Below are positions 1 through 4,738 of a stretch of 8,094 bases of DNA, in pieces (position 1 is the stretch's first letter; each line of letters begins with the position of its first letter). Position numbers and translations under genes: made by a program. A model generated the notes under the pieces. That model did not search any database, was not told the origin of the DNA, and saw nothing but the letters and a program-made list of their open reading frames with translations. The stretch is taken from positions 1 through 8,094 of the forward strand of contig CANPET010000066.1 in assembly GCA_947573465.1 (NCBI GenBank), read 5' to 3'. Source of the stretch: an uncultured Eubacterium sp. (lineage in GTDB: Bacteria > Bacillota > Clostridia > Lachnospirales > Lachnospiraceae).

Positions 1-335
1 TCAGAATATCCATAATTTGTCACAACACTTCCTAAATGCTGATATTCCTCATTTTCATACTCACTTGAGCCTTTTAGCCAATTTTCACTATCTAAATACA
101 TTACAATTCCACACTGATCAAATCTATGATGACTATCAGCAAATTCTGTCTTTACAATAAAACTAAAATATCTCTCTTCTGTCTCCATCTGCAATACAGG
201 AGCATTATCATTCCGAAAATGATAATATGTCCTCTGCCACAAATCTGTATATGGCTTTGTGACAATTTCGATTTTGTCATTATACATTTTATAATTATCC
301 GGTTCGCGTATCCATTTAAACTCTTTTAAATCCAT
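1..335 (-). CDS. DUF1349 domain protein, N-terminal part (3' end beyond window)
   Basis: The minus-strand reading frame starts with ATG at 335 and stays open to the window edge (111 codons). A strong ribosome binding site (GGAGGAG, 6 nt upstream of the ATG) fixes the start. The translation opens MDLKEFKWIREPDNYK and continues with TDLWQRTYYHFRNDNAP, FSFIVKTEF, FDQCGIVMYLDSENWLK and a GSVVTNYGYS segment at the edge. This order (W-x-x-EP, D-x-W-Q-R-T, then D-Q-x-G-I/L-x-x-x-x-D-x-x-x-W-x-K) is what I know from DUF1349, a concanavalin A-like beta-sandwich family of about 190-200 residues, so roughly the last 80 residues are missing. Related proteins are soluble, and their substrate is generally unproven, although a carbohydrate-binding role is often suggested from the fold. 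No signal peptide is visible. The gene lies 51 nt downstream of the 248-residue gene on the same strand and could be co-transcribed with it. Family call is confident; function is unknown. Confidence 0.85.
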   Translation of the reverse strand, partial: MDLKEFKWIREPDNYKMYNDKIEIVTKPYTDLWQRTYYHFRNDNAPVLQMETEERYFSFIVKTEFADSHHRFDQCGIVMYLDSENWLKGSSEYENEEYQHLGSVVTNYGYS

Positions 336-381
336 AATAACTCCTCCGTAATTGAACTTTCATAAGTTATATATATTTATC

Positions 382-440
382 GCTGTTTAATTTTTGATTT
401 TCTCCACCATATTGGTCTGCGACGTTGTAATATTTTTCGA
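382..440 (-). repeat. Direct repeat copy A (3' end of the 248-residue gene)
   Basis: This segment matches 2273-2332 in the same orientation: by hand alignment 54 of 60 columns are identical, including uninterrupted blocks of 19 and 16 nt, with one single-base gap in an A-run. In copy B the segment codes for a tail containing KKYYNVADQYGG. Here that same frame would read EKYYNVADQYGGENQ and stop about 10 codons later, but the 248-residue frame crosses it out of phase and ends inside it at 387. It looks like the decayed remnant of a related gene end, or the scar of a recombination between two such ends. Confidence 0.7.
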
Positions 441-1133
441 TCCTATTTTTTCCAATATAGCAATCACTCTGTTAAGGATTCTTTTATCAGCGTTAATTTT
501 CATTATAAAAGTCAACAATACACTAATCACTAGTATTAATCCAAGCACCAAAGAACCAATTCCCCTGCCACTAGCCAGATGTTCCATTCCAAATCCAACC
601 AAGTAACTTCCTAAAGCACAAATTGCTACAACTAGCCATCCCATATCCATATAAAACGAATTTAACGCTTTCACGCATTGCAAAGGATTAGAAATTTGCT
701 CTACAAACTGCTCAACATCATTAATTTTTATCTTCCCATCATAAATCATATTACTATCTGACCTATATTTTGACGGAAAACAATCAACTATGATTCCATT
801 ATCAACATCTTCTTTTGATACGGTGTATTCGCATTGAATCGCATATGGTTCTAGCTTTTTTTCTACATAATCTTTTTCAACATTTAACATCACACATCTT
901 AAGATTGCCGATATTATATGAAGTGGAAAAAATAGCAAACTGTTTCTTACTTCTTTCTTTGTTATCTGCTTTATATATATTGTAATAGTATCTCCCTCAT
1001 TGACATCAATAACATTATCTTCTATATCATCTAATTGAATTTCTGTTTTTCCATTTGTAACATATAGAGATGATTCTGTTAATATTTTACCTAGTTCTAT
1101 TTTCAATCTCAACTTACTCCTTTCAGAATACAT
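387..1133 (-). CDS. Hypothetical protein with two C-terminal membrane helices; altered C-terminus
   Basis: I do not recognise this 248-residue protein. Residues 8-150 are mixed and probably largely beta-structured, with an internal hydrophobic stretch at about 66-85. Two clear membrane helices follow, at about 164-182 and 191-212, joined by a short Gly/Ser-containing loop, then a basic segment (KINADKR). It looks like an integral membrane protein with a large N-terminal soluble part. The start is uncertain. The ATG at 1133 has no ribosome binding site, whereas AAGGAG at 1117-1122 lies inside the frame, upstream of TTG codons at 1112 and 1106 (spacers of 4 and 10 nt), so the protein may really begin near residue 8 or 10. 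The last 17 or so residues (from about GSKNITTSQTNM on) are read from a DNA segment that repeats the coding tail of the gene at 2244-2783, but in another frame. The natural C-terminus may therefore have been replaced or frameshifted. It has no recognisable enzyme motif. Confidence 0.65.
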   Translation of the reverse strand: MYSERSKLRLKIELGKILTESSLYVTNGKTEIQLDDIEDNVIDVNEGDTITIYIKQITKKEVRNSLLFFPLHIISAILRCVMLNVEKDYVEKKLEPYAIQCEYTVSKEDVDNGIIVDCFPSKYRSDSNMIYDGKIKINDVEQFVEQISNPLQCVKALNSFYMDMGWLVVAICALGSYLVGFGMEHLASGRGIGSLVLGLILVISVLLTFIMKINADKRILNRVIAILEKIGSKNITTSQTNMVEKIKN

Positions 1134-1186
1134 TTTTCAAAAATCTATTTAGCAAAATATTCATGATAATATCTCTTGCATTACCA

Positions 1187-1838
1187 TCAACGTTTTTTTA
1201 ATATAAACGCAGTCTCTTTTACTCCTATATCCATTCTTAGTTGTTCAGCAGCTTCTCCCAGTTCGTTATCGTTAGAATTTAATCTATAGTATCCTATGCT
1301 TTCTTCTGATACAATTTCAAAATTATGTTCAACAAATCTATCATGCCATGTTGGCTGCGGAGATTTAAATTCAATCCAAGGCTCCCAATTCATTGAATGA
1401 AATACTTCCAATATTTTACTGACATTATCCCATTCATTTTCAATTGTATAAAAATATCCCCCTTCAATCAACGTCCTGTAAATCTCACTTAATGCCTTAT
1501 TTTTTCCACTCTCTAATGACTAAAGAATTGGCATCTGTTGCCATACACAAATGATGGGGCGATAATCGTTTGATTGATGGAATTAGTCCCATTCCTGGAC
1601 CACATGCCACATCAATAACTGGCATATCATGTTCAACAATTTTCTCAATAAGTCTTTTTGATGCTTCATTATTTAGAGGTGAGGGTTCCATTAAACGGTG
1701 TTGAAAACACCCCGCATACCATATTTCTTTATCCGACTCATCAAAACAATCTCCATCCATATCAGAGTCGAATAAATATACACCATTTTCTTTTTTCGCC
1801 GGTTCCGATAAAAATAAATTCTCAAAAAATTCGTTCAT
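1187..1838 (-). pseudogene. Class I SAM-dependent methyltransferase, broken by an internal out-of-frame deletion
   Basis: Two adjacent pieces make one damaged methyltransferase. The 5' piece (ATG at 1838, AAGGAG 8 nt upstream, 113 codons, stop at 1497-1499) carries motif I, VIDVACGPGMG, at residues 74-84 and the acidic end of the second strand, ATDAN, at 100-104. It ends REWKK. The 3' piece continues in the +1 frame from about 1500 to the stop at 1187 with KALSEIYRTLIEGGYFYTIE, the usual helix and post-motif region ahead of the C-terminal strands (final residues ETAFILKKR). In intact Rossmann-fold methyltransferases some 50-65 residues, including motifs II-IV, separate these two parts. Here they are directly joined at an A-rich stretch near 1500, so both a deletion and a frame change have happened. 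The 3' piece has no ATG start or ribosome binding site of its own; TTG at 1471 is just the Leu of the family motif. Substrate is unknown. The gene follows the DUF2500 gene by 30 nt, in the same orientation. Confidence 0.8.
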
Positions 1839-1868
1839 TCTATTTTCTCCTTATTCACATAATAGAAT

Positions 1869-2231
1869 TTATCTTCGTTCAAAGGATAAATATCTTGTTC
1901 CCTGAAAAGATAATTTTCCTACATCTCCCTCAGCTAACATGCCATATTCTGAGCCACTCACAGGAAGTTCCATTCTATCTCCACTATCCACTTGAAATGT
2001 CACATAATATCTAGTGGAACTCATACTATTATGGTGATGTGAAACAGCAGTTCTTTTCGAAATCACCTTTGCTTCCACAGTTAAACGTGGAGAATTATTA
2101 TTTTTATTCCATGTGGCTATATTTTTCACTACCATTACAATAATAGCTCCTAAAATACACACAAACGCAATGGTAAACATTACTCCAAACAATCCAAATC
2201 CCGTATCAAATCCACTATATCCAAAATCCAT
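1869..2231 (-). CDS. DUF2500 domain membrane protein
   Basis: This complete 120-residue protein starts at an ATG with a strong ribosome binding site (GGGAGG, 7 nt spacer). It has a short glycine- and phenylalanine-rich N-terminus, one membrane helix at about 14-35, then a soluble domain: WNKNNNSPRLTVEAKVISKR, a histidine patch (SHHH at 64-67), STRYYVTFQVDSGDRMEL, SGSEYGMLAEGD and GKLSFQGTRYLSFER. The pattern SPRLTVEAKVxSKR ... YYVTFQ ... GD is the signature of DUF2500, and the length is typical. The family is widespread in Firmicutes and enterobacteria (YhhM-like), has no established function, and is predicted to be single-pass with a small beta-rich domain. The ribosome binding site directly follows the stop codon of the upstream 179-residue gene (12 nt between genes), so the two are very probably translated from one mRNA. 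Family call is confident; role unknown. Confidence 0.9.
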   Translation of the reverse strand: MDFGYSGFDTGFGLFGVMFTIAFVCILGAIIVMVVKNIATWNKNNNSPRLTVEAKVISKRTAVSHHHNSMSSTRYYVTFQVDSGDRMELPVSGSEYGMLAEGDVGKLSFQGTRYLSFERR

Positions 2232-2243
2232 TTTTATTCCTCC

Positions 2244-2783
2244 CTAATTCACATCTTCATAAATTTTATATTGCCGCTTAATTTTCGATTTTTCTCCACC
2301 ATATTGGTCTGCAACGTTGTAATATTTTTTGACATAACTTTTATCTTTTCTATATATCGCTTCAGAAAAAGCATCACCTATTTTTTTCAAGGTTTCTTCA
2401 CATTCCTTGCTTCCAATTAATTCCTTGTGATCCAATAGATATTTTAAATAGTTTTCAGTATATCCTAACGCATAACCAAATGTTGCATCGTTGTCAGATA
2501 AAGATGTATCGTCTACTAAACCTCTAGCTATCTTACAGTATGTCGCATCCTGCATTAATGCTTCATATATTTCATTTTTAGACATTTCAGAAAAATTCCA
2601 ATCAATCACTATTTTGTTTAATACACTATATAATTTACTATCTCGTTCCTGTTGCCATTGCTCGTTCACGTATTCATTATACTGTATTTGATCTTTCAAA
2701 TTAATAGCGAGAATAATATTTGCTACTACTGAAATAACACATATCACACAAATAATTTTCTGTTTTCTTTCTATTTTTTTCAT
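2244..2783 (-). CDS. Membrane-anchored hypothetical protein
   Basis: I do not recognise this 179-residue protein. It begins with a basic stretch (MKKIERKQK) and one strongly hydrophobic helix at about 11-30 without a clear cleavage site, so it is probably a single-pass protein with the C-terminal domain outside. The rest looks helical and mostly charged: WQQERDSKLYSVLNKIV, MSKNEIYEALMQD, a DATFGYALGYTENYLKYLL helix at about 105-125, a SKECEETLKKIGDAF helix, then a lysine- and tyrosine-rich tail (SYVKKYYNVADQYGG) ending KIYEDVN. A TTG four codons upstream (2795) is in frame, but the TTGGAG there is the ribosome binding site itself (GGAG, 6 nt before the ATG at 2783), so I choose the ATG. It is the first gene of the accessory block, just after the terminator at 2868-2897, and its stop codon abuts the ribosome binding site of the DUF2500 gene. 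The DNA of its tail is repeated at 382-440. Confidence 0.75.
   Translation of the reverse strand: MKKIERKQKIICVICVISVVANIILAINLKDQIQYNEYVNEQWQQERDSKLYSVLNKIVIDWNFSEMSKNEIYEALMQDATYCKIARGLVDDTSLSDNDATFGYALGYTENYLKYLLDHKELIGSKECEETLKKIGDAFSEAIYRKDKSYVKKYYNVADQYGGEKSKIKRQYKIYEDVN
2273..2332 (-). repeat. Direct repeat copy B (coding tail of the 179-residue gene)
   Basis: This is the in-frame copy of the repeat shared with 382-440. It encodes the segment around KKYYNVADQYGGEKSK of the membrane-anchored protein. Because this frame is intact here and interrupted in copy A, I take this copy as closer to the ancestral state. The two copies lie 1.8 kb apart in the same orientation. Confidence 0.7.
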
Positions 2784-2860
2784 ATTTTTCTCCAAATATA
2801 TTCTATGTATTTATTTTTGTTCTCCATATATAAGAGCGTTTTTACTCATACTCTTAACGA

Positions 2861-2897
2861 TAAGAAAAAAGAACAAGACCTAAAAACCTTGTTCTTT
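2861..2897 (-). terminator. Rho-independent terminator after the rsmD-coaD-coiled-coil operon
   Basis: Read on the minus strand, the arm AAAGAACAAG (2897 to 2888) pairs perfectly with CTTGTTCTTT (2877 to 2868) across a 10-nt loop, and the second arm runs straight into a T-run (ending near 2862). It lies 40 nt downstream of the stop codon of the coiled-coil gene, exactly where termination of that operon is expected. It separates the housekeeping operon from the accessory block to its left. Confidence 0.9.
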
Positions 2898-2936
2898 ATT
2901 GTTTCATCTTTTAAAAATGTCATAAAATATTTTATC

Positions 2937-3536
2937 TTACAATAAATCTACCTCAATATCATCTACACCATCTGCATCGTAATCTTCTTCTGATACATCC
3001 TGTCCACCTAATTCTTTTCTGCTTTCAATAACAACATTCAATGAACTGTTAAGAGAAGACATCATCTGATTCTGTGCATTTTCAAAACTATCCATACCTG
3101 TAGAAAGAATACTCTGAACATTTGATAAGATATCATCTGTATACTGCATAGCTCTTCCTCTTAAATCATTTGCTTCTGCTGTCGCTTTATTTAAAATATC
3201 CTGTGCTTGCTGCTGTGCCTGCTCTAAAACCTGATTTGCTTCATTATATGCTTTCTGCATAATCTCATGTTCACTGACTAACTGATTAATGTGTGCAGTT
3301 GCTTCTGCTATCATAGACTCAGATCTTTCTTTTGCATCATTTAAGATTGCATCCTTATTTGCAATAATCTTCTGATACTTCTTAATCTCATCTGGTGTTC
3401 TAAGTCTTAACTCTGCCAATAATTCATCAATATCATCCTTATTTACAACAATCTTTGATGTTGATAATGGCTGAAACTTACAATTATCAATATATTCCTC
3501 AATCTCTGTAATAATCTGTTCAATTTTACTACTCAT
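2937..3536 (-). CDS. Coiled-coil (DivIVA-like / V-ATPase subunit H-like) protein
   Basis: This is a 199-residue soluble, highly charged protein starting at ATG 3536 behind AAGGAG. The N-terminus (MSSKIEQIITEIEEYID ... VVNKDDIDELLAEL) is followed by a long heptad-rich region at about 50-130, rich in Ala, Gln and Glu (ANKDAILNDAKERSE, NQVLEQAQQQAQDIL, KATAEANDL), then a helical segment (DDILSNVQSIL) and an acidic tail (SEEDYDADGVDDIEVDLL). There is no membrane helix, signal peptide or nucleotide-binding motif. Proteins like this in Lachnospiraceae are often labelled 'ATPase' or V-type ATPase subunit H from weak coiled-coil similarity; I see nothing that supports ATPase activity. The layout (short N-terminal head, coiled coil) resembles DivIVA/GpsB-type scaffolds, so a role in cell shape or envelope organisation is possible but is inference. 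It follows coaD by 2 nt and is the last gene of the operon. Confidence 0.8.
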   Translation of the reverse strand: MSSKIEQIITEIEEYIDNCKFQPLSTSKIVVNKDDIDELLAELRLRTPDEIKKYQKIIANKDAILNDAKERSESMIAEATAHINQLVSEHEIMQKAYNEANQVLEQAQQQAQDILNKATAEANDLRGRAMQYTDDILSNVQSILSTGMDSFENAQNQMMSSLNSSLNVVIESRKELGGQDVSEEDYDADGVDDIEVDLL

Positions 3537-3538
3537 TT

Positions 3539-4027
3539 TTATTCTCCTTTTTCCTTTAATTTATCATAAACCTGCCTAATAACCGGTTCTGGTACAAATC
3601 TGCTGATATCTGCCCCAAAGTATGCCGCTTCCTTCACAGTACTGGAACTTAAATACGCATATTCAAGACTAGTCGTAAAGAAGATTGTATCTATATTATT
3701 ATCTAACACCATATTGGTCTGTGACATCTGTAATTCATATTCAAAATCTGTCACAGCTCTTAGACCCCTGACAATAATCTGAGCATCTACACTTTTGGCA
3801 AAATCAACTAATAGTCCTTCAAAAGACATAACCTTTACATTTGGTATATCTTTTACTACCTCTTCCAACATTTTAACACGTTTTTCTACTGAAAACAACG
3901 GAGATTTAGAATTATTATTTAAAACACTTACAATCAATTCATCTACAATTTTTGATGCACGTTTAATGATGTCTAAATGCCCTAATGTTACAGGATCAAA
4001 ACTTCCCGGATATATTGCTCTTGTCAT
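3539..4027 (-). CDS. coaD: Phosphopantetheine adenylyltransferase
   Basis: CoaD transfers an adenylyl group from ATP to 4'-phosphopantetheine, giving dephospho-CoA, the penultimate step of coenzyme A synthesis, in the cytoplasm. The 162-residue protein has the full nucleotidyltransferase signature: YPGSFDPVTLGHLDII at residues 6-21 with the catalytic-loop His17, a lysine in the NNNSKSP segment (Lys41), IIVRGLRAVTDFEYE at 85-98 for nucleotide and phosphate binding, and the SSSTVKE motif at 127-133. Length is typical (about 160). I start it at ATG 4027 because GGAG lies 6 nt upstream and family members begin with a short M-x-R-A-I-YPGSFDP. An in-frame ATG at 4039 would add four residues and make the ribosome binding site coding. 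The start falls 1 nt after the rsmD stop codon, and the ribosome binding site lies inside rsmD, so translation of the two is probably coupled. rsmD-coaD adjacency is common in Firmicutes. Confidence 0.96.
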   Translation of the reverse strand: MTRAIYPGSFDPVTLGHLDIIKRASKIVDELIVSVLNNNSKSPLFSVEKRVKMLEEVVKDIPNVKVMSFEGLLVDFAKSVDAQIIVRGLRAVTDFEYELQMSQTNMVLDNNIDTIFFTTSLEYAYLSSSTVKEAAYFGADISRFVPEPVIRQVYDKLKEKGE

Positions 4028-4028
4028 A

Positions 4029-4589
4029 CTACTCTCCATTTAATTTCAAAAAAATATGTTTATTCGTCTTATATTGTTTGTCTCTGGTAATCTTAAATCC
4101 CAATTGTTTTATATATTCAAAATCTGTCTCCAAAGATGCCTCAACAATAACGGTCGAATTTTCATTTATTAAATCAGATTTTGCCAAAAAAATCAATACA
4201 TTTTTTTCCAATTCCTGATTATAAGGTGGATCTAAAAATATAATGTCAAAAACCTCACCTTTTGAATCCAATCTTTTTAATGCCAAAAACACATCATCAC
4301 ATAATACAACTGCCTGTTCTGATAAATGTGTTTTTTCTAAATTTGACTGAATACATTGAACAGCCAATCTGTTTTTTTCTACTAAAGTAGCTTTTTTTGC
4401 TCCTCTGCTTAAAGCCTCAATGCCAATTGCTCCACTTCCACTAAACAAATCTAAAAAATTAATATCATACAATATAGGATTAATCATATTAAATAATGTT
4501 TCTTTAATTCTGTCTGTGGTAGGTCTTGTATCATTTCCTTTAATTGTATTTAATTGTATTCTTCTGGCTTTTCCGGCAATTACTCTCAT
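4029..4589 (-). CDS. rsmD: 16S rRNA (guanine(966)-N2)-methyltransferase
   Basis: RsmD methylates N2 of G966 in 16S rRNA on the assembling 30S subunit, using S-adenosylmethionine. The 186-residue protein begins MRVIAGKARR and has the family blocks in order: RPTTDRIKETLFN at 22-34 (substrate-side helix), motif I DLFSGSGAIGIEALSRGA at 47-64, an acidic LVEKN at 69-73 for the SAM ribose, and the catalytic LDPPY at 119-123 typical of N6/N2 amino-methyltransferases. Length matches the family (about 185). The chosen ATG (4589) has GGGAG 5 nt upstream; the TTG at 4601 in the same frame overlaps that site and is unlikely to be the start. It is the first gene of the operon rsmD-coaD-coiled-coil. A candidate promoter element and a long palindrome lie in the 149 nt upstream, after the rpsA terminator. 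Confidence 0.95.
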   Translation of the reverse strand: MRVIAGKARRIQLNTIKGNDTRPTTDRIKETLFNMINPILYDINFLDLFSGSGAIGIEALSRGAKKATLVEKNRLAVQCIQSNLEKTHLSEQAVVLCDDVFLALKRLDSKGEVFDIIFLDPPYNQELEKNVLIFLAKSDLINENSTVIVEASLETDFEYIKQLGFKITRDKQYKTNKHIFLKLNGE

Positions 4590-4628
4590 AATTTCTCCCA
4601 AAATCTAAAACATAAAAAACACGTATAA

Positions 4629-4678
4629 CAGTTCAGCCCAATCAGCTCGAATTTGCTTTGCTTCTTCTTGCTGAACTA
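4629..4678. repeat. Interrupted intergenic palindrome between rpsA and rsmD
   Basis: TAACAGTTCAGC (4626-4637) is the reverse complement of GCTGAACTATTA (4670-4681) except for one mismatch, with a core of seven perfect pairs (GTTCAGC/GCTGAAC) and a loop of 32 nt that contains a second short pairing (AGC...GCT). On the minus strand it would form a stem-loop in the rsmD leader. There is no clean T-run directly after either arm, so it is not an ordinary terminator. It may be a REP/MITE-like intergenic repeat, an operator or an RNA leader hairpin; the window alone cannot decide. Confidence 0.5.
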
Positions 4679-4683
4679 TTATA
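4678..4683 (-). promoter_or_regulatory. Candidate -10 box for the rsmD operon
   Basis: A perfect TATAAT lies on the minus strand about 90 nt upstream of the rsmD start and just beyond the rpsA terminator, a sensible place for a promoter. No good -35 box sits at 16-18 nt (TTATTT at the 17-nt position is poor) and there is no TGn extension, so in this AT-rich DNA the match may be chance. If real, transcription would begin inside the outer arm of the palindrome at 4629-4678. Confidence 0.3.
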
Positions 4684-4690
4684 ACCAAAT

Positions 4691-4725
4691 AAAAGCAAGC
4701 AAATAAATTGCCTGCTTTTTTATTG
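4691..4725. terminator. Terminator hairpin after rpsA
   Basis: On the minus strand AAAAGCAGGCAA (4719 to 4708) pairs with TTGCTTGCTTTT (4702 to 4691): 12 base pairs including one G-U, with a 5-nt loop. It starts 20 nt after the rpsA stop codon. The T-rich run after the stem is TTTTATTT on the minus strand and a better TTTTTTATT on the plus strand, so it may work in both directions, but its position says its main role is ending the cmk-ispH-rpsA transcript. Confidence 0.85.
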
Positions 4726-4738
4726 TAAATTATTTTGA

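Noticed and set aside
126..329. Plus-strand open frame opposite the DUF1349 gene, and the other plus-strand open frames throughout
   Set aside because: All lie antisense to well-supported minus-strand genes, have no ribosome binding sites of note and give translations of low complexity or no recognisable domain. The Leu/Gln-rich frame at 4735-4935 is just the complement of the acidic S1 tail.
1187..1471. Independent 94-residue gene starting at TTG 1471
   Set aside because: The similarity to methyltransferases continues upstream of this codon (KALSEIYRT), and there is no ribosome binding site; it is the 3' piece of the broken gene.
1490..1510. Programmed frameshift in the methyltransferase
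   Set aside because: A +1 shift at the AAA-TAA junction would join the two halves, but the product would still lack the central part of the catalytic domain, so a deletion explains the break better than recoding.
1..2783. A new defence, toxin-antitoxin or secretion system in the accessory block
   Set aside because: I see no nuclease, ATPase, toxin fold, transposase or integrase motif; the genes are small membrane proteins, a broken methyltransferase and a DUF1349 protein, and no functional module can be supported.
2811..2849. A 12-codon open frame (MSKNALIYGEQK) upstream of the 179-residue gene
   Set aside because: It has no convincing ribosome binding site and no Cys, repeat or attenuator signature; it overlaps only a weak 6-bp hairpin and poor promoter-like boxes.
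3707..3721. A 15-nt block in coaD identical to part of the 60-bp repeat (also at 405-419 and 2297-2311)
   Set aside because: Similarity stops within a few bases on both sides, and in coaD it encodes a normal part of the enzyme (QTNMV). I treat it as chance in AT-rich sequence, although an exact 15-mer shared three times is mildly surprising.
4590..4601. Upstream non-ATG starts for rsmD (4601), rpsA (5983), cmk (7477) and the 179-residue gene (2795), and ATG 4039 for coaD
   Set aside because: In each case the extra codons are made of the ribosome binding site that serves the downstream ATG.
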